Position numbers and translations under genes: made by a program. The notes beneath the pieces are model-generated. The model saw nothing but the letters and a program-made list of their open reading frames with translations, searched no databases and was not told where the DNA came from. Shown piece by piece: positions 1 to 10,498 of a DNA stretch of 38,915 nt. The stretch comes from JBHENW01 sp046261875 (GTDB lineage Bacteria; Acidobacteriota; Thermoanaerobaculia; UBA5066; Gp7-AA6). Location: contig JBHENW010000126.1 of the NCBI GenBank assembly GCA_046261875.1, positions 1-38,915 of the forward strand, given 5' to 3'. Within the stretch, counting starts at the first letter, position 1; every line of letters begins with the position of its first letter.

Positions 1-1003
1 CCTCGGGACCTTCCAGAGAGACGTACCGGATCGCCAGAGCCGGATCGACCGGATGCGGCTCGATGAACGACTTGGTGCCCGTCCCGCCGAGCCCGCCGAC
101 GAAGAACACACCAAAGCCGCCGGCCCCCGTCGCCTGACCCCGGACCCCCACTCCGGCGCCGAAATTGATGCCATGAACTCCGAAGCTCGGAGCGCTCGCC
201 AATCCGGTGACCCCGGCTCCCGTACCGGCCCCCGAAGTCCGAACGCCGAAAACCCCCGCGGCGGCGAACCCCCCTTGACCGTTCGAACTGCCTTTGACTC
301 CTGACCCCTGAGCGCCCCCGGAATACTCACCGTGGATCGCGTTCGGGCTGACCGAAAACGGAGCCGCAGCGGTCTGGACGTGAAGCCCACACTCCGCGCA
401 AGCCGTCGCTTCACCTCGCAGGTACATCACCGGTTGGCCCGACCCGATCAGTCGGAAGCTGTTCCCCGGCGTCCCCAGGGTGTCGGAGAAGTATCCGTTG
501 ATATCCATGATCACATGGGTGCTATGGCTCACGTTGATCGTGAGCTCTCCCGAGAGGTTCAATGGCACGATCGCTCCGTTGGCGATCGTCTGCCCGGCCT
601 GGAAGTTGAGAATGGACACGACGGGGGAGGGCGGGCTTCCCGGGGGATAGGCCAGGAGGAACGCGCCGGGAGGAGCCGCCGGACTCCCGGTGACGGTGAA
701 GTTGACGGAGACCGCTTCCACGTCAAAGGGCAGCCCGCAGATTCCGTTGATCGTGTAATCGCGCGCCTCGCTGTTGCCGAAGATCCCGCCGCCGAGCGGC
801 GCGCCCCCGCGCGTATCGATCACCCGGCACGGAGGCAGCCCGATGAACGCCCGGGGCGGCGTCGCATCGACTGCTTTACCCAGACCGCTGAGAGAGTACT
901 GAGGCACTGTCCAGTTCTTGAGCGGAATTTCTTCGGCGAAAGCGACGAGCGAACAGACGACCCCAAGAAAAAGCCCGACAAAGATCCGCGATCGCAGCGT
1001 CAT
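1..1003 (-). CDS. secreted CRVIDTR-type beta/Gly-rich surface protein, 3' end outside window
   Basis: Partial gene: 334 codons are visible and the frame is still open at the left edge. It starts at ATG 1003, with AGGAGGT at 1008-1014 just upstream. Residues 1-23 are a signal peptide (MTLRSR followed by a hydrophobic stretch to AFA). Residues 50-172 form a domain with CRVIDTR (59-65), a CGLPF segment (89-93) and MDINGYF (166-172). I know this arrangement from repeated secreted proteins of Acidobacteriota and similar phyla. Residues 205-300 are rich in Gly, Ala and Ser with short VxG repeats, as in fibrous surface proteins. The last visible residues (GTGTKSF then HPVDP and SLEGPE) resemble the start of a C-terminal domain found in tail-fibre-like proteins, possibly self-cleaving; this is recollection, not a search. 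The function is unknown, probably cell surface or extracellular. It lies 76 nt downstream of the sigma factor gene on the same strand. Confidence 0.75.
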   Translation of the reverse strand, partial: MTLRSRIFVGLFLGVVCSLVAFAEEIPLKNWTVPQYSLSGLGKAVDATPPRAFIGLPPCRVIDTRGGAPLGGGIFGNSEARDYTINGICGLPFDVEAVSVNFTVTGSPAAPPGAFLLAYPPGSPPSPVVSILNFQAGQTIANGAIVPLNLSGELTINVSHSTHVIMDINGYFSDTLGTPGNSFRLIGSGQPVMYLRGEATACAECGLHVQTAAAPFSVSPNAIHGEYSGGAQGSGVKGSSNGQGGFAAAGVFGVRTSGAGTGAGVTGLASAPSFGVHGINFGAGVGVRGQATGAGGFGVFFVGGLGGTGTKSFIEPHPVDPALAIRYVSLEGPE

Positions 1004-1024
1004 GGGTACCTCCTAAGTCCGGAC

Positions 1025-1030
1025 AATCTA
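1025..1030 (-). promoter_or_regulatory. possible -10 element for the secreted protein gene
   Basis: TAGATT on the minus strand sits in a short AT-richer patch between the sigma factor stop and the secreted protein's AGGAGGT. I see no convincing -35. This is a weak call from sequence alone. Confidence 0.3.
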
Positions 1031-1079
1031 TCCCTTAAAAGAAAGCCGAGGCGATCGGTCCGCCAGGCTGACCGGGGCC

Positions 1080-1793
1080 TCACTCGGAGAGGGAGGAAAG
1101 GAGGTGGCGCAACTCGCCGTCCACGGCATCCGGCTCGGCGACCGTCTGCCGGATCTCTTCCCGGAGAACCTCCCCGAACCGTTTGCGCAGCCGATCGATC
1201 GCCTGCCGCAGGGCGCCTTCGGTCATTCCCAGCTCTTCGGCGATCTCGCGCTGGGCCGCGCCGGGCTCCTCGCCGCTGAGGTAAGGCCGGAGCCGCTGGA
1301 AACGCGCGGCGGCCTGGCCAGCGGGGTGCTCCTCCTGGAGGCGTCCGAGCGCCCGGTCGAGCAGCGCCAGCGCCCATTGTTTCTCGAAGACTTTCTCCGG
1401 GGTGAGGTTGTCGGCCGGCTCGATCCGGTACCTTTGTTCCGCCGACTCGGTATCCAGGGAAATCGGCGTCCGGCCGCCGCCGCTCCTGGCCGGCCCGGCC
1501 CGGTCTCGCGCGTTGGAAAGAAATCGGGAAACGGATGCGAAGAGAAAGGAGCGGAAGCGGGCCGCTTCGGGCGGGACGTCGTCGAGGTAGCCTTTCTCGA
1601 GGAGTCGTGCGAAGTACCCTTGCGTGAGGTCCCGCGCGTCCTCGGCCGAATGGCCCCGCCGGCGGACGAAGACGTAGATCGGATACCAGTACAGCTCGCA
1701 GAGCCGCGTGAGGGCGTCGCGCGAGGATTCCGTGGCCCCGCCACGGGCGGCGAGCACGAGGCTCCAGTGGGTCGTCTGAGAGCGGGCGCTCAC
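1080..1793 (-). CDS. ECF-type RNA polymerase sigma factor
   Basis: 237 aa. Region 2 spans about residues 26-95 (LCELYWYPIYVFVRRRG, then DLTQGYFARLLEKGYL), and a region 4 helix-turn-helix spans about 181-206 (REIAEELGMTEGALRQAIDRLRKRF). A linker of about 70 residues lies between them. The YPIYVFVRRRGHS...DLTQGYF pattern belongs to the sigma-70-like ECF group common in Planctomycetes and Acidobacteria, where genes often sit near Ser/Thr kinases. No kinase or anti-sigma gene is visible here. The GTG start at 1793 has no Shine-Dalgarno, but a TAAAAT hexamer lies 8 nt upstream. It begins 27 nt after era on the same strand, so it may be read partly from the era operon. The target regulon is unknown; the adjacent secreted protein is a candidate by position only. 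Confidence 0.85.
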   Translation of the reverse strand: MSARSQTTHWSLVLAARGGATESSRDALTRLCELYWYPIYVFVRRRGHSAEDARDLTQGYFARLLEKGYLDDVPPEAARFRSFLFASVSRFLSNARDRAGPARSGGGRTPISLDTESAEQRYRIEPADNLTPEKVFEKQWALALLDRALGRLQEEHPAGQAAARFQRLRPYLSGEEPGAAQREIAEELGMTEGALRQAIDRLRKRFGEVLREEIRQTVAEPDAVDGELRHLLSSLSE

Positions 1794-1801
1794 CGGCGCC
1801 G

Positions 1802-1807
1802 ATTTTA
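1802..1807 (-). promoter_or_regulatory. -10-like TAAAAT, 8 nt before the sigma factor GTG
   Basis: TAAAAT (5/6 match to TATAAT), followed by CGGCGCCG and GTG. There is no ribosome site in between, so a transcript from here would be leaderless or nearly so. It belongs to the set discussed in the findings. Confidence 0.4.
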
Positions 1808-1820
1808 GTGCCGGCGGGAG

Positions 1821-2747
1821 CTAGGCTTTCCCGGAGGATGGGGCGGCGACGAGTGCGGAGAGGAAGCGCTCGTCGTTGCGCCAGTCGGGGCGGACGCGCA
1901 CGGTGAGCTCGAGGTAGAAGCGCCGGCCGGTCTGCGCCTCGAGTTCCTGCCGCGCGGCCGTCCCGATGTCCCGGATCATGGAGCCGCCCTTGCCGACGAC
2001 GATCCCTTTCTGCCCCTCGCGCTCGACGATGACCGAGGCCGTCACGACCGTGACGTCCTTGCCCTCCGCTTCGCGGTAAGATTCGACGAGGATCGCGCTC
2101 GCGAAAGGAAGCTCCTCCCGCGTGCGCTCGAGGAGTTTTTCGCGAATCACCTCCGCGACCCACTCGGTCTCCGGGGTCGCGGTGAGGAAGTCCTCGGGGT
2201 AGGCGGGCTCTCCCTCGGGCAATTGGGCCTCGAGCGCGAGGGACAGTTCCTCGACACCGTCGCCGTTCAGCGCGGAGATCGGCACGATCTCTCGGTAGAT
2301 CCCCCCCGCCCCGTACTCCGCCATGAGGGGGAGCAGCTTCGGCTTGGCGATCCGGTCGATCTTATTGAGGGCGAGCACCGCGGGAGAGCCGGAAGCGGAG
2401 ACGAGGTCCGCGAGGTACGCGTCGCCGCCGCCCCGCTTCTCCGAGGCGTCCACGACGACGAGAACGACGTCGGCGGCCCGGAGCGCATCCGTCGCGTCGC
2501 GCACCATCGCCGCGTTCATGCGGTACTCCGGCTTGTGGATGCCGGGCGTGTCCACGAGGGCCATCTCGACGCCGGGACGGCGGGCGATCCCGAGGATTCT
2601 CTTGCGGGTCGTCTGCGGCTTGTCGGAGACGATCGCCACCTTCTCGCCGACGAGCCGGTTGACGAGCGTGGACTTGCCCGCGTTGGGGCGGCCCACGACG
2701 GCGATCTCACCGGCGCGGTGCGGTGCGGAAGGAGGCTCGGCCGCCAG
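1821..2747 (-). CDS. era: GTPase Era, ribosome assembly
   Basis: Era binds 16S rRNA near its 3' end and acts in 30S maturation. All motifs are present (numbered from the in-frame GTG at 2696): G1 GRPNAGKST (2-10), TT (29-30) in the G2 region, G3 DTPG (49-52), G4 NKID (111-114), G5 SAL (141-143), and a C-terminal KH domain with GKGG (235-238). The GTG at 2696 cannot be the natural start, because the first beta-strand (GEIAVV, directly before GRPN) is encoded upstream of it. The frame is open for 18 more codons back to the TGA that ends the CNNM/CBS gene, yet contains no ATG, GTG or TTG. The only near-start codon is CTG at 2747, used here as the 5' end. Initiation could instead depend on coupling to the upstream gene. 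This is the last gene of the phoH-pgpH-ybeY-CNNM-era operon. Confidence 0.9.
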   Translation of the reverse strand: MAAEPPSAPHRAGEIAVVGRPNAGKSTLVNRLVGEKVAIVSDKPQTTRKRILGIARRPGVEMALVDTPGIHKPEYRMNAAMVRDATDALRAADVVLVVVDASEKRGGGDAYLADLVSASGSPAVLALNKIDRIAKPKLLPLMAEYGAGGIYREIVPISALNGDGVEELSLALEAQLPEGEPAYPEDFLTATPETEWVAEVIREKLLERTREELPFASAILVESYREAEGKDVTVVTASVIVEREGQKGIVVGKGGSMIRDIGTAARQELEAQTGRRFYLELTVRVRPDWRNDERFLSALVAAPSSGKA

Positions 2748-2750
2748 CGG

Positions 2751-4028
2751 TCAGCTCTCGGCCCGGGGCGCGGCCTCGACGGGCGCCTCGGAGGCCGCGA
2801 CGGGCTCGACACGGACACGGTAAACGCGCCTCCGGTCGGCCTCTTCGACGGTGAAGAGGAGGTCGGACTCGCGGTGCATCTCGCCGGGGCGGGGGATGTG
2901 GCCGAGGCGCGCCGCGAGGAAGCCGCCCAAGGTCGTGAACTCCTCTTCCTCCGGGCCGCGGCCGAAGAGCTCCTGGACCGTCGCGATGTTCTCCTTGCCC
3001 GAGATCGAGTAGGCGCTTGGCCCCGTGCTCGTGATCGCCTCCCGTTCGTCCTCGTGCTCGTCGGAGATCTCCCCCACGATCTCTTCGAGGAGATCTTCGA
3101 CCGTGACGAGCCCCGAGACCCCGCCGTACTCGTCCACCACGATCGCCATCCAGAGGTGTCTCCGCTGGAACTCCCGCAGCAGCTCGGAGACCTTCTTCGT
3201 CTCGGGCACGAAATACGCCTCCCGACCGATCTCGGAAATCGGCCGGTTGGCGCCGCTCCGGAGCGCTTCCAGCGTGTCCTTGACGTGCACGATCCCGACG
3301 ACCGTGTCGATGGATCCCCGCACGACCGGGAGGCGCGCGTATTTCGACGTCGTGAAGAGGTCCACGAGCGCATCGAGCGAGGCGGCCGCGTCGACCCAGG
3401 CGACGTCGGTGCGCGGGGTCATGACTTCCCGGACGCGGGTGTCGCCGAAGTCCACGATCGACATCAGGAGCTTTTCTTCTTCCTTCTCGAGGATCCCCTC
3501 TTCGCGCCCGACGTCGATGTATGCCTGGACCTCCTCCTCCGTCGCCTTCGGAGAAGCTTCGGGCACGGCGATCCTGGCGAAGATCTTCCGCACCGGAATC
3601 GCGAGCGGCAGCAACAGCCAGGAGGCGGCGGTGATGATCGGGAGGAGCCGGGCGACCGTCTTTTCCGGGTCCGCCTTCGCGCCGATACGCATCAAGACGA
3701 TCTCCGTGAGGAGCCAGCCGGCCAGAAAAGTCCCGCCGCCCCAGGCCCAGGTGGGCTGGATGCCAAAACCGCTGAAGGCGGAGACGACCGAGAGCAGGCC
3801 GAGCAGCAGGAGGATCTGGACGAGAACTTTCGTCGTGGTCCGGATGATCTCCGCCTCGCCCGGTCCCGCCAGGATCCGCGCGCGCTCCGGGTGCTCTTCG
3901 AGCAGCCCGCGCACCTTGATCGGCGAGAGTCGGTCGAGGGCGAGGGAGAACCTCTCGAAGAGCAGGAAGGCTCCGTAGCAGAAGAGACCGCCGAGCAGAG
4001 CGAGCCAGGGCAGTGTGACGGCGCTCAT
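2751..4028 (-). CDS. CNNM/CorC-HlyC family membrane protein with CBS pair
   Basis: 425 aa. The N-terminal CNNM (DUF21) membrane domain covers about 1-150, with hydrophobic segments near 5-25, 67-88, 99-115 and 126-147. A cytoplasmic CBS pair spans about 199-320, with the family signatures VREVMTPRTDV (199-209) and DEYGGVSGLVTVED (299-312). A CorC_HlyC (transporter-associated) domain spans about 335-410. Members are linked to Mg2+/Co2+ efflux or homeostasis; the old 'hemolysin' label is misleading. The ATG at 4028 overlaps the ybeY stop by 4 nt (ATGA), indicating translational coupling. Placement between ybeY and era is common in many phyla. The TGA stop lies in the same reading frame as era. 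Confidence 0.92.
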   Translation of the reverse strand: MSAVTLPWLALLGGLFCYGAFLLFERFSLALDRLSPIKVRGLLEEHPERARILAGPGEAEIIRTTTKVLVQILLLLGLLSVVSAFSGFGIQPTWAWGGGTFLAGWLLTEIVLMRIGAKADPEKTVARLLPIITAASWLLLPLAIPVRKIFARIAVPEASPKATEEEVQAYIDVGREEGILEKEEEKLLMSIVDFGDTRVREVMTPRTDVAWVDAAASLDALVDLFTTSKYARLPVVRGSIDTVVGIVHVKDTLEALRSGANRPISEIGREAYFVPETKKVSELLREFQRRHLWMAIVVDEYGGVSGLVTVEDLLEEIVGEISDEHEDEREAITSTGPSAYSISGKENIATVQELFGRGPEEEEFTTLGGFLAARLGHIPRPGEMHRESDLLFTVEEADRRRVYRVRVEPVAASEAPVEAAPRAES

Positions 4029-4468
4029 CGGGCTTTCCCCGCCGTGGCGCGCGCCTCGATCTTCAGCCGCTTGCGCAGACGTCCTTCCAGCCGGTCCATC
4101 TCTCCTTCGTCGGTCTCGTGGTCGTAGCCCAGCAGGTGGAGGAACCCGTGCAGGAGCAGGCGGTCGACCTCCCGGTCGAGCGGCTCGCCGGCGCGGCGCG
4201 CCTGGCGGGCAGCGTACGGCACGGAGATCGCGAGGTCCCCGAGGAACCCGTTCGCCGGCCCACCCGGGGAAGGAAACGCGAGGACGTCGGTGCTCGAATT
4301 CCTCCTGCGGTATCGGCGGTTCAGGGCCTGCATGCGCCGGTCCCCGCAGAGAAGGACCGAGACTTCCCCGGGCCGGACGCGCGCAGTCCTCGCGATCTTC
4401 CGCAGGGCCGAACGAACGCGCGCGGGCGGCGGAGCGTCGCCGGTGCTCGATCGAACGTTCACCTCCAC
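4025..4468 (-). CDS. ybeY: endoribonuclease YbeY
   Basis: 147 aa, the usual length. YbeY is a single-strand endoribonuclease involved in 16S rRNA 3'-end maturation and 70S quality control. The zinc-binding signature HGFLHLLGYDH is complete at residues 107-117 (H107, H111, H117). The family's NRRYR (50-54) and TDVLAFP (60-66) segments are also present. The start is GTG at 4468, 7 nt after the stop of the HD-domain gene; another GTG two codons later is possible. It overlaps the next gene by 4 nt. Neighbouring era acts on the same region of 16S rRNA, which supports a functional grouping. Confidence 0.95.
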   Translation of the reverse strand: MEVNVRSSTGDAPPPARVRSALRKIARTARVRPGEVSVLLCGDRRMQALNRRYRRRNSSTDVLAFPSPGGPANGFLGDLAISVPYAARQARRAGEPLDREVDRLLLHGFLHLLGYDHETDEGEMDRLEGRLRKRLKIEARATAGKAR

Positions 4469-4475
4469 GCCCCGG

Positions 4476-6815
<2,340 letters not shown>

Positions 6816-6819
6816 GGTT

Positions 6820-7839
<1,020 letters not shown>

Positions 7840-7847
7840 CTTTATCG

Positions 7848-7852
7848 CTCCT
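7848..7852 (-). promoter_or_regulatory. Shine-Dalgarno that points to an ATT start for phoH
   Basis: AGGAG on the minus strand, 8 nt before ATT 7839. This is the only well-spaced ribosome site in the open frame upstream of the conserved PhoH region. Confidence 0.5.
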
Positions 7853-7966
7853 GCGGTTTCAACGGTACCACGCGCCGGATGGGAGCAAGAAACGCGCCCC
7901 TTCGGGCCTTCGACGACTTTCTGTAAGCCCCCGGATCACAGCTCTTTAGGAAACGGAAGGCAGGCC

Positions 7967-7996
7967 AAAAAGCGAGAGCGGGCCGACGGCCCGCTC
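7967..7996 (-). terminator. rho-independent terminator after the small secreted protein gene
   Basis: On the minus strand: stem GAGCGGGCC, loop GTC, perfect complement GGCCCGCTC, then TCGC and five T. It lies 23 nt past the TAG of the secreted protein gene and separates it from phoH, so phoH must have its own promoter between about 7845 and 7967. Confidence 0.85.
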
Positions 7997-8019
7997 CCAA
8001 GACTTCTGCTGGAGGTCGC

Positions 8020-8598
8020 CTACTTGCCGTTGGCGATCGCCTTGGCCACTTCCTCGAGCGCGTTCTCGACCGCGTCTTCGATCGTGGAGCCGCGCGCCTT
8101 GTGGCGGACCTGCCCCAGGATCTTGCCGCCGCCGTCCTTGACGATCACCTCGAGGCCGACGCCCGGGTTGGCCATCCAGCCTCCCCAGTAGCGCGCCCCG
8201 CCCGAAGGCTCCCAGGCGTTGAAGACGTTTCCTTCGACCGTCAGATCCGCGTCTTTTTCGACGATCTCGAAGCCTTCTCTCTCGAGCCACTGTTCCGTGT
8301 ATTCCTTGCCGTCTCGGGCGGCGTCACGGGCGTCGCGGCCCTTGCGGTTCTCCTCGAAGTCCTTGACCATGACCGTCTTGAACTTCTTGAGACCTCCCTC
8401 GGGGAAGTAAATCCAGTCGGCGTCCTTTCCCTTGGTCAGCTTGTCGTAGTCAGGCAGAAACTTCTGAGGTTCTTCGCGCTCCTTGGCATCGTCGGAGTCG
8501 AGGAAGCCCTTCCCCTTGGCGGCTTCCGCGGGCACTGCGGCGAGGGCGAGGAGCATGACGAGTACTGTCACGAACAAACGTCGGGTCATGGTTCCCAT
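8020..8598 (-). CDS. small secreted protein, possibly DUF4410-like
   Basis: 192 aa. The start is ATG 8598 (MGTMTRRLF), chosen because AAGGAG lies 8 nt upstream; an in-frame GTG further up would place the signal sequence internally. Residues 1-27 are a signal peptide ending AEA, with no lipobox cysteine. The mature part begins with a Lys/Asp-rich stretch. It then has a TVMVKDFEENRKG strand, an EGFEIVEKDADLTVEG segment, a GLEVIVKDGGGKILGQVRHK segment and a terminal helix (AVENALEEVAKAI). That order recalls DUF4410-type periplasmic or outer-membrane-associated proteins, but the match is from memory and loose. No catalytic motif is seen. It is monocistronic, with its own promoter and terminator. 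Confidence 0.8.
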   Translation of the reverse strand: MGTMTRRLFVTVLVMLLALAAVPAEAAKGKGFLDSDDAKEREEPQKFLPDYDKLTKGKDADWIYFPEGGLKKFKTVMVKDFEENRKGRDARDAARDGKEYTEQWLEREGFEIVEKDADLTVEGNVFNAWEPSGGARYWGGWMANPGVGLEVIVKDGGGKILGQVRHKARGSTIEDAVENALEEVAKAIANGK

Positions 8599-8624
8599 AA
8601 ATGAATCTCCTTTTGCGGGGGCGG

Positions 8625-8650
8625 ATTGTACCAAAAACCTTCAGTATCAA
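8625..8650 (-). promoter_or_regulatory. probable promoter of the small secreted protein gene
   Basis: On the minus strand, TACAAT (8630-8625) is preceded directly by TGG, forming an extended -10. TTGATA lies 14 nt further up (8650-8645), a shorter gap than ideal. The start codon follows about 26 nt after the -10, with AAGGAG in between. Confidence 0.5.
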
Positions 8651-9702
8651 GGGGCGGCCGCGAGACGCGCCACGACGGCGTCTCCCGCTTCGGAGGTCGC
8701 CAGACGGCCGCCGACGTCCGGCGTGCAAAGCCTTCCGCGGACGCAGCTTGTGACGGCCTCCTCGATGCGGCGGCCGGCGTCCCCGTGGCCGAGTTGCTCG
8801 AGCATCAAGGCGGCGGTCAAGATCGCGCCGAACGGGTTCGCCCGACCGCTGCCGGCGTACTTGGGCGCCGAGCCGTGAACCGGCTCGAACAGCGAGGTCC
8901 GGCGCGGGTGGATGTTTCCCGAGGCGGCCATCCCCAGCCCGCCCTGGAGCGCGGCGCCGAGGTCCGTCGCAATGTCCCCGAACATGTTGCTCGTCACGAT
9001 GACGTCGAACTGCGCCGGGTCGCGCACGAGCTGCATGCAGAGCGTGTCGATGTAGAGGTGCGAGGCTTCGACGTCGGCGTACTCCTCGGACAGCTCCCGG
9101 AAAACCCTCTGCCACAGATCCCCGACGAAGCGCATCGCGTTGGACTTGTCGGACATGACGAGGCGGCGCCGCCTCCGGGCGCGCGCGAACTCGAACGCGT
9201 GGCGCAGGATCCGCTCGACGCCGCGGCGCGTGGCGAGGTCCTCCTGGACGGCGACCTCCTCCGGCGTTCCCTTACGGAAATTCCCGCCCATGCCGACGTA
9301 GGCCCCTTCGGTGTTCTCGCGGAAAACCACGAAATCCACGTCCGCCGCCGTCTTCTCCCGGAGCGGGCAGAGCCGGTCGTCCAGACAGCGAACCGGCCGG
9401 TAGTTCACGTAGAGGTCCATCTGGAACCGCGCGCCGAGAAGGATGTCGGCCGCGTGCTTCATGTCGGGGACGCGGGGATCCCCGAGGGCGCCGAGGAGGA
9501 TCGCGTCGTAGTTCCGGCTCAGGTCGGCGAACGCGCCGGGCGGGACGGTTTCACCGGTCTGGAGGTAGTGATCGGCGCTCCAGGGGAAGTGCACCGGCTC
9601 GAAGGGAATGGATGCCGCCTGCGACACGGAAGCCAGCACCTTGAGGGCCTCCCGGGTGACGTCCACGCCGATCCCGTCACCGGGAATGACCGCGATTTTC
9701 AT
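8647..9702 (-). CDS. isopropylmalate/isocitrate/tartrate dehydrogenase family enzyme
   Basis: 351 aa. A metal- and NAD-dependent decarboxylating dehydrogenase. It begins MKIAVIPGDGIG, the family's N-terminal strand; the open frame continues upstream, but ATG 9702 fits that strand. Seen in order: an RPVRCL arginine segment, VVFRENTEGAYVG, SDKSNAM, YIDTLCMQLV, DVIVTSNMFGDIATD (metal aspartates) and SLFEPVHGSAPKYAG with NP (nucleotide site). Substrate cannot be read reliably. SDKSNA and the long FEPVHGSAPKYAG loop resemble the LeuB/tartrate-dehydrogenase side more than classical isocitrate dehydrogenase. No leuA, leuC or leuD is nearby. It is divergent from the cupin gene across 70 nt, and its stop is only 3 bp from the neighbouring promoter region. 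Confidence 0.88.
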   Translation of the reverse strand: MKIAVIPGDGIGVDVTREALKVLASVSQAASIPFEPVHFPWSADHYLQTGETVPPGAFADLSRNYDAILLGALGDPRVPDMKHAADILLGARFQMDLYVNYRPVRCLDDRLCPLREKTAADVDFVVFRENTEGAYVGMGGNFRKGTPEEVAVQEDLATRRGVERILRHAFEFARARRRRRLVMSDKSNAMRFVGDLWQRVFRELSEEYADVEASHLYIDTLCMQLVRDPAQFDVIVTSNMFGDIATDLGAALQGGLGMAASGNIHPRRTSLFEPVHGSAPKYAGSGRANPFGAILTAALMLEQLGHGDAGRRIEEAVTSCVRGRLCTPDVGGRLATSEAGDAVVARLAAAP

Positions 9703-9710
9703 CGCGCGGC

Positions 9711-9716
9711 AATCTA
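9711..9716 (-). promoter_or_regulatory. -10-like TAGATT, 8 nt before the dehydrogenase ATG
   Basis: TGCTAGATT on the minus strand (extended -10 form), then GCCGCGCG and ATG. There is no Shine-Dalgarno, consistent with a leaderless or near-leaderless mRNA. Confidence 0.4.
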
Positions 9717-9738
9717 GCATGCGCCCCAAAAGCGACCG

Positions 9739-9766
9739 TTGGCAGCGCGCCTTCGCCCGATACAAT
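9739..9766 (+). promoter_or_regulatory. promoter of the cupin gene, leaderless
   Basis: TTGGCA (9739-9744), 16 nt, TACAAT (9761-9766), then six bases and ATG 9773. Usual -10 to start-site spacing places the first transcribed base at or beside the A of ATG. There is no ribosome-binding site. This is the best-matched promoter in the window. Confidence 0.65.
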
Positions 9767-9772
9767 GTCGGC

Positions 9773-10306
9773 ATGCATTTCGGCGAGGCGATTCGCGAGC
9801 TCCTTCAGGAAGCGGCGGTATCGGCGGAGCGCCCGACCCCGGGCTCGCTCGCCGAGCGCGTGGGACGTCAGGCGGAGCGGTACCTCGACCACGTCCGCTA
9901 CGATCCGAGTCATTACGTGCGCCACCCGATCCTGTTCTGGGAGGACTGGGAGGTGATGCTCATCTCCTGGCAGTCCGGACAGATCACGCCGATTCACGAC
10001 CACCGTGGCGTGCTCGGCGGGATGGTCATCCTCTCGGGCTCGATCGAAGAGGAACGGTTCGTGACGCCACGCGCCGTGCCGGAGCTCGCCGACTCGCGCA
10101 TGCGTCCGGAGGGAGACCTCTCGGAGACCGGCCCCACGGTGCTGCACCGCCTGATCCCGAGGAGCGGAAAGGCCGTCTCGCTGCACATCTACCGGCCGCC
10201 TCTCCGCTCGATGGGAATCTGGGATGCGACGGGCTTCCAGGAGATCCGGCAGTCGCAATTCGAGGTGGCCCCCGAAGTGCTCTCCCTGGCGGCGGCCCGC
10301 TGCTGA
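9773..10306 (+). CDS. cysteine dioxygenase-type cupin
   Basis: 177 aa. Cysteine dioxygenases oxidise cysteine to cysteine sulfinate with a mononuclear iron held by three histidines. The iron site is visible: H75 and H77 in PIHDHRG, and H138 in SLHIYRPP, with Y140 at the catalytic tyrosine position. The residue at the Cys93 crosslink position of mammalian enzymes is glycine (LGGMVILSG), as in other bacterial forms. An arginine precedes the core (YVRHP, R50), which resembles the Arg-type (cysteine) rather than Gln-type (mercaptopropionate) enzymes; that inference comes from one residue. ATG 9773 was chosen over upstream frame because it follows the promoter by exactly a leaderless spacing. No partner gene for sulfinate use is adjacent. 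Confidence 0.85.
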   Translation: MHFGEAIRELLQEAAVSAERPTPGSLAERVGRQAERYLDHVRYDPSHYVRHPILFWEDWEVMLISWQSGQITPIHDHRGVLGGMVILSGSIEEERFVTPRAVPELADSRMRPEGDLSETGPTVLHRLIPRSGKAVSLHIYRPPLRSMGIWDATGFQEIRQSQFEVAPEVLSLAAARC

Positions 10307-10360
10307 CAGCCGCGCCCTCCCGATAACCCCTTCAAACAACCGTTTTCCGACGTGCCGTCC

Positions 10361-10430
10361 CGTCGCGGCGCCAGGAGTCTCCCCCTCGGAGGAGCCTCGC
10401 GCCGCGGGAGCGGGAGCGGGAGCGAGCGGA
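10361..10430 (+). repeat. composite intergenic repeat, copy A (upstream of the M48 gene)
   Basis: The left arm contains CGCGGCGCCAGG (10364-10375, one mismatch to the core complement) and GGAGTCTCC. The right arm has GGAGGAGC plus the core CCTCGCGCCGCG (10395-10406), followed by GGAGCG-type tandem bases. The arms can fold on each other at about 15 of 20 positions. This copy lacks the insert seen in copies B and C. It lies in the 192-nt gap between the cupin gene and the M48 gene, oriented toward the latter. Confidence 0.7.
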
Positions 10431-10462
10431 GGCGATGTTTTTGGGCACGGAACTTGTTAATC

Positions 10463-10493
10463 CTCCCTCGGGCCACATTTGGCCCGGAGGGAG
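10463..10493 (+). promoter_or_regulatory. hairpin that buries the Shine-Dalgarno of the M48 gene
   Basis: CTCCCTCGGGCCA (10463-10475), loop CATT, then TGGCCCGGAGGGAG (10480-10493): 13 base pairs with one bulged G (10487). The 3' arm contains GGAGGGAG, the ribosome-binding site 5 nt before ATG 10499. If transcribed, the stem would occlude translation unless opened. As DNA it could also be an operator. There is no T-run, so it is not a terminator. Confidence 0.6.
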
Positions 10494-10498
10494 TTCTC

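Noticed and set aside
300..345. GGGGTCAGGAGTC-like bases, resembling the AGTCG heptamers
   Set aside because: They lie in frame inside the secreted protein and encode its Gly/Ser-rich region; no period-7 array.
2223..4127. Long plus-strand frame over era and the CNNM gene
   Set aside because: Same GC-driven antisense artefact; the minus strand carries complete conserved motifs.
10463..10493. The M48 leader hairpin as a terminator for the cupin gene
   Set aside because: There is no T-run after it and the 3' arm is the next gene's ribosome site.
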